From: Candidatus Dormiibacterota bacterium
Lineage (GTDB): Bacteria > Chloroflexota > Dormibacteria > UBA8260 > Bog-877
DNA: 7,398 nucleotides
Reading direction: 5' to 3'
NCBI GenBank assembly: GCA_003164475.1
Contig: PLTL01000108.1
Location: 14,718-22,115 of the forward strand
The notes beneath the pieces were generated by a model. That model did not search any database, was not told the DNA's origin, and worked only from the letters and a program-made list of their open reading frames with translations. The position numbers and the translations under genes are program-made. Below are positions 1 to 5,247 of this stretch, piece after piece; within the stretch, counting starts at the first letter, position 1, and every line of letters starts with the position of its first letter.

Positions 1-1
1 C

Positions 2-793
2 TTCCTGCTCACCTGCGAGGAGAACATGGGGCTGGCGGTCGACCACAGCCAGTCGACGGTCTTCTTCGAGGGCCGCAGCGTCTGGATCCGGGCCTACCCG
101 ATCTCGATCGACATCCGGGCCATGGCCGAGCTGACCACCCACGAGGAGGTGGTGCGCCAGGAGCAGCTGATCTCCCGCTGGCGGCCGGAGTTCCTGATCC
201 TGCGGGTGGACCGCACGGACCTCAGCAAGAACATCGTACGTGGCTTCCTCGCCTATGAGCGGCTCCTGGAGTCCCACCCCGAGCTGAGGGGCCGGGTTGT
301 GTTCTGGGCCCTGCTCCAGCGCAGCCGCCAGAACGTCGACGCCTACCGCTCCTACCTGGGGGCTCTGGTCAGCGCCGCCGCCCACGTCAACCGACGCTTC
401 CAGACCGGGACCTGGATGCCGATCCGCCTGGAGGTGGAGGAGAACCTCCACAAGGCGGTGGCCGCCTACAAGTCCTACGACGCCCTCCTGGTCAACCCCA
501 TCTATGACGGCATGAACCTGGTCGCCAAGGAGGGGGTCATCTGCAACACCGCCGACGGGGTTCTGGTGCTGAGCGAGAACGCCGGCAGCTACGAGGAGCT
601 GGGCCACGACGCGCTCACCATCAACCCCTTCGACATCGATCAGACCGCCGAGGCCCTGCACTCGGCCCTGACCATGCCCAAGCGCGACCGCTCCACTCGG
701 GCCCGTCACCTCCGCCAGACGGTGCGCCGGAACGACATGGCCCGCTGGATCAGCTCGCAGCTCCAGGACCTCAACGAGCTGGTCGCTCGCTGA
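2..793 (+). CDS. otsA: Trehalose-6-phosphate synthase (GT20), C-terminal part, 5' truncated by window
   Basis: This would transfer glucose from a nucleotide sugar (UDP- or GDP-glucose) to glucose-6-phosphate, the first step of OtsAB trehalose synthesis in the cytosol. The frame is open from base 2 with no start, so 263 residues are visible, roughly the C-terminal half of a GT20 enzyme. Family landmarks are a basic/acidic donor-site segment RVDRTDLSKN (bases 203-232), DGMNLVAKE (506-532), and a SENAGSYEELG stretch equivalent to the SxFAGxxxEL of E. coli OtsA, followed by NPFDID. RVDRTDLSKN instead of the usual RLDYSKG/VDRLDYTKG is, from memory, typical of the divergent actinobacterial branch. 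That branch lies near other GT20 enzymes such as glucosylglycerol-phosphate and pseudo-glycosyltransferases, so acceptor specificity is inferred. The gene runs tail to tail with an otsB-like gene, which supports the trehalose role. Confidence 0.88.
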   Translation, partial: FLLTCEENMGLAVDHSQSTVFFEGRSVWIRAYPISIDIRAMAELTTHEEVVRQEQLISRWRPEFLILRVDRTDLSKNIVRGFLAYERLLESHPELRGRVVFWALLQRSRQNVDAYRSYLGALVSAAAHVNRRFQTGTWMPIRLEVEENLHKAVAAYKSYDALLVNPIYDGMNLVAKEGVICNTADGVLVLSENAGSYEELGHDALTINPFDIDQTAEALHSALTMPKRDRSTRARHLRQTVRRNDMARWISSQLQDLNELVAR

Positions 794-797
794 CCCG

Positions 798-1622
798 TCA
801 GGCGGCCCGGTCCAGCCGGTCCAGGATCGCGGTGAGCAGCCGGGCCCACTCCTCAGGACCCTCCAGGCAGAGGTCCGCCTCAGCCCTGACCTGCTCGGGC
901 GCCTCCAGGCTGAGAACGCCGAAGGCCAACGCCAGCTCCAGATCGGCGGCTCGGTGGTGGAGCCAGACCATGGCGGGGAGGTCCCCCAGGTCGTCGCCGG
1001 CGTAGACACACCCCCTGGGCGCGATTCGGTCCAGGAGCTGGCCCAGGGCGGTCCCCTTGTCCCCGGCGTGGCTGTCGCGCAGCTCGAGCACGAAGCGGCC
1101 CCGGAGCAGCTCCAGGCCCTCGCGCTGGGCCACGTGGGTCAGTATCCGGCGCAGCGACAGGGCGGCGGCGTGGCGGTTGCTGGCGTTTCGGTAGTGGACC
1201 GCCACCGCCAGGGTCTTGATCTCGACCTGGACCCCCTCCAGCTGGCCGGTGGACCTTCGCAGTTCGGCGGCGATGCGGCGCAGCCGGGCCGGCGGGTTGG
1301 AGGGGGGCTGGGGAAGCGAGCTTGGGCCCCCCGAGCGCCAGGGCTCAAGGCCGTAGCTGCCCAGCAGGAGGACCCCGGGCAGCGGGCACTGCACCGAGAG
1401 GTTGGCCAGGTCCCGACCGCTGATCACCGCCACCGAAGTCCGCAGGGCCAGCTGGGTCAGGGCCCGGGCGGCCTCAGGCAAGGGACGGGCCCGGAGGGGG
1501 TTCCGTACCACCGGGGCGATGGTCCCGTCGAAGTCGGTCGCGACCAGCAGGCTGCCCGAGCGGGCCAGCCGGACCAGGGGTGCGGCGAGGTCCTCGAGGG
1601 TCCGCTGAGGAAAACCTGCCAC
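798..1622 (-). CDS. otsB: Trehalose-6-phosphate phosphatase (HAD superfamily)
   Basis: This enzyme removes phosphate from trehalose-6-phosphate to give trehalose. The 274-residue protein is a normal OtsB length and has the full HAD set: motif I DFDGT (residues 30-34, nucleophile Asp30 and acid/base Asp32), motif II SGRD (68-71), motif III Lys in GDKG (Lys189) and motif IV GDDLGD (209-214) for Mg2+. VEIKTLAVAVHYRN (133-146) fits the OtsB cap region. The usual GxHGxE is SYGLE here (89-93), a mild variation. The start is a GTG. No Shine-Dalgarno is visible, but TATGAT lies exactly six bases upstream, suggesting a leaderless mRNA. The gene is convergent with otsA, leaving four bases between stop codons, so the two cannot be one operon as in E. 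coli otsBA. Confidence 0.93.
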   Translation of the reverse strand: MAGFPQRTLEDLAAPLVRLARSGSLLVATDFDGTIAPVVRNPLRARPLPEAARALTQLALRTSVAVISGRDLANLSVQCPLPGVLLLGSYGLEPWRSGGPSSLPQPPSNPPARLRRIAAELRRSTGQLEGVQVEIKTLAVAVHYRNASNRHAAALSLRRILTHVAQREGLELLRGRFVLELRDSHAGDKGTALGQLLDRIAPRGCVYAGDDLGDLPAMVWLHHRAADLELALAFGVLSLEAPEQVRAEADLCLEGPEEWARLLTAILDRLDRAA

Positions 1623-1628
1623 CCGCTG

Positions 1629-1634
1629 ATCATA
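1629..1634 (-). promoter_or_regulatory. -10 element of a probable leaderless promoter for otsB
   Basis: On the minus strand TATGAT (5/6 match to TATAAT) is followed by six bases and then the GTG of otsB, so transcription would begin at or next to the start codon. It lies in overlapping palindromes (TGATCA and CATATG, 1627-1636). No good -35 hexamer is seen at 16-18 bp, which is common in actinobacterial leaderless promoters. Confidence 0.5.
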
Positions 1635-1663
1635 TGCGGGGGAAAGCCGGGGCCCGGATCCGC

Positions 1664-1669
1664 TACGCT
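1664..1669 (+). promoter_or_regulatory. -10 element of a probable leaderless promoter for the Holin-X-like gene
   Basis: TACGCT (TANNNT-type -10) is followed by exactly six bases and then the ATG at 1676. No Shine-Dalgarno precedes the ATG. The spacing mirrors the element on the opposite strand. No clear -35 is visible. Confidence 0.45.
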
Positions 1670-1675
1670 GCGGGC

Positions 1676-2068
1676 ATGGCCAGCCCCAAGGCGCCGGAGG
1701 AGACCGTGTCCGAGATCGTGCACGGTCTCACCGACGAGGTCCACCAGCTGGTGGCCGACGAGGTCAACCTGGCCAAGGCCGAGCTCAAGGAGGCCGGCAA
1801 GCGCGGGGCACGGGTGGTGGTGGCGGCGGCTGTGGGGATGCTGGGGGCCGGGGTGTTCCTGGTCTTTGCCCTGGTGACGCTGGTGGAATGGTTGCCCAAC
1901 CACACGCTGGTGGCGGCCATGGTGGCGTTGGTCGGTCTGGCCCTGCTGCTGGTGGGGACGGCGGTGGCCTGGGCCAACCGCCGGCTCTGGCCCTTCAGCC
2001 AGACCAAGGCCAGCCTTGAAGAGGATCTGCAGTGGGCACGTCGACAGAGCAAGCGCGTCAGGCGGTAG
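1676..2068 (+). CDS. Holin-X-like (phage holin superfamily III type) two-helix membrane protein
   Basis: The 130-residue protein has an N-terminal amphipathic, charged segment (about 8-45, ETVSEIVHGLTDEVHQLVADEV then NLAKAELKEAGKRG), two strong membrane segments (about 47-71 and 77-101), and a basic tail with the pattern WPFSQTKASLEEDLQWARR. That tail and layout match the actinobacterial Holin-X / putative phage holin superfamily III family. Despite the name these are usually chromosomal proteins of unknown function, thought to act at the envelope; nothing here suggests a prophage. The ATG at 1676 is chosen because the conserved part begins there, no earlier in-frame start is attractive, and a -10-like hexamer sits six bases upstream. 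The 3' end overlaps the next gene by 37 bp, indicating a two-gene unit. Confidence 0.8.
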   Translation: MASPKAPEETVSEIVHGLTDEVHQLVADEVNLAKAELKEAGKRGARVVVAAAVGMLGAGVFLVFALVTLVEWLPNHTLVAAMVALVGLALLLVGTAVAWANRRLWPFSQTKASLEEDLQWARRQSKRVRR

Positions 2069-2499
2069 CCGCTAGTCGGGGGCGGATGGAAGTCAGCCTG
2101 GACCGGCTCGAGGCACGGATCCGGCATGAGCTGGACCCGGCCCAGCGGCTTCGACGCGACGGGCCCAAGCTGGCAGCCGGGTTGGCCGTGGCGGTCGTGG
2201 TGGGCGCCGTCTATGTGGCCCGCGCCCGGCGGCAACGGCGCAGCACCGGGTCGGCCGAGGTGGACTGGATCGCGGCCATGCCCGAGGAGTGGCGCCGGCG
2301 GCTCCAGGAGCTGATCGGCGAGGCGGCCGCCATCGTGAATCTGCCGGGCAAACGGGACAAACCGGCTGGCAGGAGGTCGCTCGCCTCCAGCCTGGCGCTG
2401 CGGGCGGCCCGGATGGCGGCCCCGGCGGTGATGGCGGCCGCGGCTGAGCGAATCGGGCGGCCGGCCGGGCCGGCCCGGGGCCAGCGGCTTCGGGGGTGA
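2032..2499 (+). CDS. DUF3618-like single-pass membrane protein
   Basis: The 155-residue protein has an N-terminal segment TEQARQAVAASRGRMEVSLD (residues 5-24) resembling the DUF3618 pattern of a charged helix that binds or spaces something at the membrane. One hydrophobic helix follows at about 47-63, then a basic stop-transfer RARRQRR. The C-terminal part (EVDWIAAMPEEWRRRLQEL, then a long Ala/Arg-rich helix) is not a domain I recognise. The GTG start is supported by AAGAGGA ending six bases upstream, inside the preceding gene. Holin-X-like and DUF3618-like genes are commonly adjacent in actinobacteria, where both are presumed cell-envelope proteins; exact function is unknown. The family assignment rests on the short N-terminal region and on the neighbour. 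Confidence 0.72.
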   Translation: MGTSTEQARQAVAASRGRMEVSLDRLEARIRHELDPAQRLRRDGPKLAAGLAVAVVVGAVYVARARRQRRSTGSAEVDWIAAMPEEWRRRLQELIGEAAAIVNLPGKRDKPAGRRSLASSLALRAARMAAPAVMAAAAERIGRPAGPARGQRLRG

Positions 2500-2613
2500 C
2501 TGTCGGCACGCGGCGCCCGATGGCCCGACTCAGGCTCTCGGCGCGGTGCCCCGGGGCCACCACCGTCGGGCTCGAGCCTTCCCCTCGCGGGCGCCCGGTC
2601 CCAGGCGCCGACC

Positions 2614-2631
2614 CTGGATCGGATCCGAGGA
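2614..2631 (+). repeat. GGATC element, copy 1
   Basis: CTGGATCGGATCCGAGGA contains the perfect 10-bp palindrome TCGGATCCGA (2619-2628). A second copy, longer by five inserted bases, lies at 2797-2819. It may be an operator, or chance in GC-rich DNA. Confidence 0.3.
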
Positions 2632-2702
2632 GGCACACGCCCGTTCGGCTGGCCGGAACTGACGGACTGAAGATATTGTTACACGGCCCTCTCAGCCGCG
2701 CC

Positions 2703-2742
2703 GGGGGGCCGTGGCGGGGGTGTCGCGGGGGTGTCGCGGGGG
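2703..2742 (+). repeat. Four G-tracts with 11-nt period; possible G-quadruplex
   Basis: A G6 tract (2703-2708) and three G5 tracts (2716-2720, 2727-2731, 2738-2742) are separated by CCGTGGC, TGTCGC and TGTCGC. The last three form an exact 11-bp direct repeat unit GGGGGTGTCGC. Loops of six to seven bases satisfy the usual G3+N1-7 rule for a four-tract quadruplex on the coding-side strand. Confidence 0.6.
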
Positions 2743-2796
2743 CTTGGCGGCAGCATCTGAAGAGCTGGTTTGAGTTCGCCTGAGCCACCTCGAGGG

Positions 2797-2819
2797 CTGG
2801 ATTCGATCAGATCCGAGGA
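2797..2819 (+). repeat. GGATC element, copy 2
   Basis: This stretch begins CTGGATTCGATC and ends AGATCCGAGGA, sharing both flanks with the element at 2614-2631 but with five extra central bases. It sits just before the AT-richer putative promoter segment, so it could be a regulator site. Confidence 0.3.
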
Positions 2820-2847
2820 CTTAATACTTCCTTAAGAAGAGCGTCGC

Positions 2848-2853
2848 TACGAT
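2848..2853 (+). promoter_or_regulatory. Candidate -10 element upstream of the exopolysaccharide locus
   Basis: TACGAT lies just after an AT-rich stretch with an imperfect palindrome (2828-2840, CTTCCTTAAGAAG). Transcription from here would begin near 2860, giving a leader of about 110 bases before the ATG at 2970. A second candidate is TATCCT at 2922-2927. No convincing -35 accompanies either. Confidence 0.3.
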
Positions 2854-2881
2854 AGTGCAATCGTGTGCAACTGTGGCCCTC

Positions 2882-2904
2882 GGCTACCCATTTTTGGCTA
2901 CCCA
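2882..2904 (+). repeat. 9-bp direct repeat GGCTACCCA, 14-bp period
   Basis: GGCTACCCA occurs at 2882-2890 and 2896-2904, separated by TTTTT. It sits between the two candidate -10 elements and upstream of the first gene of the locus, a position suitable for a regulator or an RNA leader element. Confidence 0.45.
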
Positions 2905-2969
2905 ACGCGTGGCTCAACGGCTATCCTGTTCGCTCGGGTTGGTGTGGGCGGAACAGAGTTGGGGTGGGC

Positions 2970-3704
2970 ATGAAGGGGCCTTTCGGGCACCGCTCGAGGC
3001 AAGCCACGCACATCGAGGATTGGCTTCGAGAAGTGGAGGAGCTGCGTGAGGAGAACGCGCGGCTGCGCATGGACGCCACCAGGCCGGCGTCGCTGCAGGA
3101 TGCGCGCACCCGGCTTGCCGAGATAGCCGGCAGGTACAAGACCGTTGGGGAGGGTGCCATTCATGGCACCAAGCAGGACCGGCTGGACGAGGCCTGGCAC
3201 CTCATGGCGGAGGCCCAGCGGGTGAGGTCCTCGCTGATGTCAGTGCTCTCTGACCTGGCGCTTGCCGCCAATCAGCTGTCCCGGCAGATGGCGATCGACG
3301 GTGGCCCGATGGAGATAGACCGAAGGGTCGAAGAGCGTCGGAGCCCGGTCGGAGTCCCGGCCCCCGTGGCCAGCGGCCGAGACCGTGTCGAGGAGGTGAT
3401 TGGGCAGTCCTTGGAGATCGTTGCGGTCATGGCAGATCCGGGGGCGGATCCGAACCCAGGCCCTTCGGAAGATGACCCGGGAGAGCCGGCCGCGACTCCG
3501 TCCCGCCCTGTGCCCCTCTCCTATCCCATCGATGACCTCCGGGCCAGATCCAACGGCCACCGGAACGGCAACGGCCACCGGAACGGCAACGGCCGCGGGA
3601 ACGGCAACGGCCGCGGGAACGGCAACGGCCGCGGGAACGGCAACGGGCACGGGAGCGGCACGTTCGACGAAGGCATGGGCCCCGAACGCGCTGCGGAAGG
3701 ATGA
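2970..3704 (+). CDS. Uncharacterised helical protein with Asn-Gly repeat tail
   Basis: I do not recognise a named family. The 244-residue protein has no signal peptide or membrane segment. Residues about 13-33 (HIEDWLREVEELREENARLR) look like a short coiled coil. Residues about 37-110 form a helical region with DRLDEAWHLMAEAQRVRSSL, which I have the impression recurs in proteins encoded beside actinobacterial PelF-like transferases. After an acidic, Pro-rich linker comes a hydrophilic tail of six N-G-x-x-N-G units. The ATG at 2970 is chosen over an in-frame GTG at 2865 because the added N-terminus would be Trp-rich and unlike the rest; neither start has a strong ribosome binding site. It leads the putative polysaccharide operon, 64 bp before the glycosyltransferase, and may be an assembly or regulatory partner (inference). 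Confidence 0.7.
   Translation: MKGPFGHRSRQATHIEDWLREVEELREENARLRMDATRPASLQDARTRLAEIAGRYKTVGEGAIHGTKQDRLDEAWHLMAEAQRVRSSLMSVLSDLALAANQLSRQMAIDGGPMEIDRRVEERRSPVGVPAPVASGRDRVEEVIGQSLEIVAVMADPGADPNPGPSEDDPGEPAATPSRPVPLSYPIDDLRARSNGHRNGNGHRNGNGRGNGNGRGNGNGRGNGNGHGSGTFDEGMGPERAAEG
3552..3659 (+). repeat. Six in-frame 18-bp tandem repeats encoding NGxxNG
   Basis: Six consecutive 18-bp units: two of AACGGCCACCGGAACGGC, three of AACGGCCGCGGGAACGGC, and a degenerate last unit. They are in register with the codons and encode NGHRNG twice, NGRGNG three times and NGHGSG once. Near-identity at the DNA level indicates recent expansion by slippage or recombination, so unit number may vary between strains. 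Confidence 0.95.
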
Positions 3705-3766
3705 GCAGGGCCGCGCAGAGAAGGCGGCGCCGCCGCCTCACCAGACCGTGCCGGGACCGAGGCTGA
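3701..3766 (+). CDS. Possible 21-residue Arg-rich bridging ORF
   Basis: An ATG overlaps the stop of the preceding gene as ATGA. The frame runs 21 codons, encodes six consecutive arginines (residues 7-12), and stops at 3764-3766, two bases before the ATG of the glycosyltransferase. It could couple translation across the 64-bp gap by termination and reinitiation. It could equally be chance; there is no separate ribosome binding site at a good distance. Confidence 0.25.
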   Translation: MSRAAQRRRRRRLTRPCRDRG

Positions 3767-3768
3767 GC

Positions 3769-5247
3769 ATGGCTAGGTCCGGGCGCCAACCGGCCGGAGC
3801 TCGCCGTGAGAGGACGCGCGTGCTGCTCACCACCGAGGGCACCTACCCGTTTGTCGTCGGTGGAGTGTCGACCTGGTGCGACCAGCTGCTGAACAACCTC
3901 CCCGAGATCGATTGGCTGGTCCAGCCGGTAGTGGCGGGCGGCATGCGGCAGGGGGCGGCCTTCCAGCTGCCCTCCAACGCCCGGCTCGAGCCGGTTATCG
4001 ACCTCTGGGGCTCCACCCTGCCACCCCCCCGGTTCGCTTGGAGCAGCCGCACTCGGCCCGACCTGCCGGCCAGTCTGGCGCTGGCTCTGCTCGGCTGGAG
4101 TGCCGATCCGGAGAACTTGACCTCCGAGCTGACCTGGTGCCATCTTCATCCCGAGGCAGTGATAGCCTCCTTCCGTCGCCGCGGTGCTTGGCGGCTGTTC
4201 GTCGAGGCCCTCCGGGAGATCGTTGATGAACCGACTGACGAGGTCACTCCCGGGCTGAAGCTGGACACCGCCGCCGCGGTGCGCTGTTACCACGCCATCT
4301 CGTGGGCGGCCCGAGCCGCATCCTTCCCCACTCCGCCCGTGGACGTCGTCCACGTGACAGCCGCGGGGTGGGCGGCGATCCCGGGGCTGGTCCAGAAGCG
4401 GCTCCGCGGCACTCCCCTACTGCTCACCGAGCATGGCCTCTACGTCCGCGAGGCGTACCTGGCCGCGGCGCGGTCACTCGAGAGTGGCTGCGCCCGGTTC
4501 CTCTCCACGCGGATTGCGCGGGGGCTGGCCCGGGCCACCTATCACGCCGCCGACCTCGTCGCGCCGGTCACCGATGCCCACCGACCTTGGGAAGTGGCTC
4601 TGGGAGTTCCGCCAGAGCGGATCTGGGCCATACCCAACGGTGTCCTGTCGCCGGACACCGTGGAGCCCGCCGCTCCGGGGAAGGTGGTGGTCAGCGTGGG
4701 CCGGATCGACCCGCTCAAGGACGTCCAGACCATGCTCCGGGTCGCCGCGGAGGTCCTCCGGCGGCACCCGGACGCCGTCTTCCGGCACTACGGACCGGTC
4801 TCCCCGGGCCAGGACGCCTATTTCGCCCAGTGTGAGCGACTGCATCGCTGGCTCTACCTCCGGGACTCCTTCCGCTTCATGGGGCCCACCAGCGATCCCC
4901 GCGGGGTGATCCGAGGAGCCAACCTCGCGCTCATGACCAGCATTTCGGAAGGATTCCCGATGGCGGTGCTGGAGGCACTCTCACAGGGCCGTCCGGTGGT
5001 GACCACCCTGGTTGGCGGCGTGCTCGACGCGGTGATGGGGGCCGGACTGACGGCCGCGCCGCGGGACGTCTTCGGTCTCGCCGACGCCACCTGTGCCCTG
5101 CTTGAAGACCCGCGCCTGGCCGCCACCCTCGGGGCCCGAGGGCAGGCCCGGGTCCGGCGGCGCTTCACCCAGGAGGGCATGCTGGCCAGCTACCGGGAGC
5201 TCTTCGCCACCCTGGCGAGTGCGCCTGGTGAGGCGATCAGCGCATGA
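3769..5247 (+). CDS. PelF-like GT4 glycosyltransferase (exopolysaccharide synthesis)
   Basis: This is probably the cytosolic polymerising glycosyltransferase of a Pel-like polysaccharide. In Pseudomonas, PelF uses a UDP-N-acetylhexosamine. The 492-residue length fits PelF (about 500). The N-terminal domain opens with LLTTEGTYPFVVGGVSTW (residues 19-36), the hallmark of the PelF/DUF3492 domain, and includes LLTEHGLYVREAYL (about 218-231). The C-terminal GT4 domain has VGRIDPLKD (about 310-318), RHYGPV, and the EX7E motif with Glu394 and Glu402 in SEGFPMAVLEAL, then GGVLDAV. The ATG at 3769 has GAGG six bases upstream; the frame stays open further upstream only as a shadow of the previous gene. 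The stop overlaps the next start as ATGA, indicating translational coupling. Sugar specificity cannot be read from the sequence. Confidence 0.9.
   Translation: MARSGRQPAGARRERTRVLLTTEGTYPFVVGGVSTWCDQLLNNLPEIDWLVQPVVAGGMRQGAAFQLPSNARLEPVIDLWGSTLPPPRFAWSSRTRPDLPASLALALLGWSADPENLTSELTWCHLHPEAVIASFRRRGAWRLFVEALREIVDEPTDEVTPGLKLDTAAAVRCYHAISWAARAASFPTPPVDVVHVTAAGWAAIPGLVQKRLRGTPLLLTEHGLYVREAYLAAARSLESGCARFLSTRIARGLARATYHAADLVAPVTDAHRPWEVALGVPPERIWAIPNGVLSPDTVEPAAPGKVVVSVGRIDPLKDVQTMLRVAAEVLRRHPDAVFRHYGPVSPGQDAYFAQCERLHRWLYLRDSFRFMGPTSDPRGVIRGANLALMTSISEGFPMAVLEALSQGRPVVTTLVGGVLDAVMGAGLTAAPRDVFGLADATCALLEDPRLAATLGARGQARVRRRFTQEGMLASYRELFATLASAPGEAISA

Larger units (their letters stand above)
2500..2969 (+). 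promoter_or_regulatory. 470-bp intergenic region upstream of the exopolysaccharide locus
   Basis: I see no convincing gene here. The reading frames that cross it are Pro/Arg/Gly-rich, lack ribosome binding sites and show no domain. It does contain ordered elements described separately: two related GGATC elements, a G-tract cluster, an AT-richer stretch with an imperfect palindrome, and a 9-bp direct repeat. Base composition drops from very GC-rich to mixed after about 2750, as expected of a promoter region. I found no tRNA-like or c-di-GMP riboswitch-like core by eye, and no clear intrinsic terminator for the DUF3618-like gene. Confidence 0.55.

Noticed and set aside
954..1877. Long plus-strand frame (307 codons) opposite otsB
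   Set aside because: It is antisense to a clear OtsB with all HAD motifs. Its product is Gly/Gln/Arg-rich with no domain, as expected of shadow frames in GC-rich DNA.
1676..2499. Prophage remnant suggested by the holin-like protein
   Set aside because: No integrase, lysin, structural gene or attachment repeat is present. Holin-X and DUF3618 pairs are ordinary chromosomal genes in actinobacteria.
2500..2620. Intrinsic terminator after the DUF3618-like gene
   Set aside because: GC-rich inverted repeats such as CCAGG/CCTGG (2601-2617) exist, but stems are short and none is followed by a T-run.
2627..2640. GAGGAGG as a ribosome binding site for a small gene
   Set aside because: No ATG, GTG or TTG opens a sensible frame at 5-12 bases downstream.
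2496..2783. 95-codon plus-strand frame in the intergenic region
   Set aside because: No ribosome binding site, biased Arg/Pro/Gly composition, and it reads straight through the G-tract repeat; more likely non-coding.
2865..2969. GTG at 2865 as the true start of the repeat-tail protein
   Set aside because: It would add 35 Trp- and Gly-rich residues unlike the helical remainder and lies in the segment with direct repeats and -10-like elements. Kept only as an alternative start.
3552..3659. CRISPR array or mobile-element repeat
   Set aside because: The units are contiguous with no spacers and keep the codon frame of a gene, so this is a protein-coding minisatellite.
3400..3768. Upstream extension of the glycosyltransferase frame
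   Set aside because: It overlaps the preceding gene in another frame and gives Thr/Ala/Gly repeats from the 18-bp repeat. The family-like sequence begins after the ATG at 3769, which has a good ribosome binding site.
3427..4353. 308-codon minus-strand frame
   Set aside because: Antisense to the repeat-tail protein and the PelF-like gene; the Arg/Gly/Ser repeats are the 18-bp repeat read backwards.
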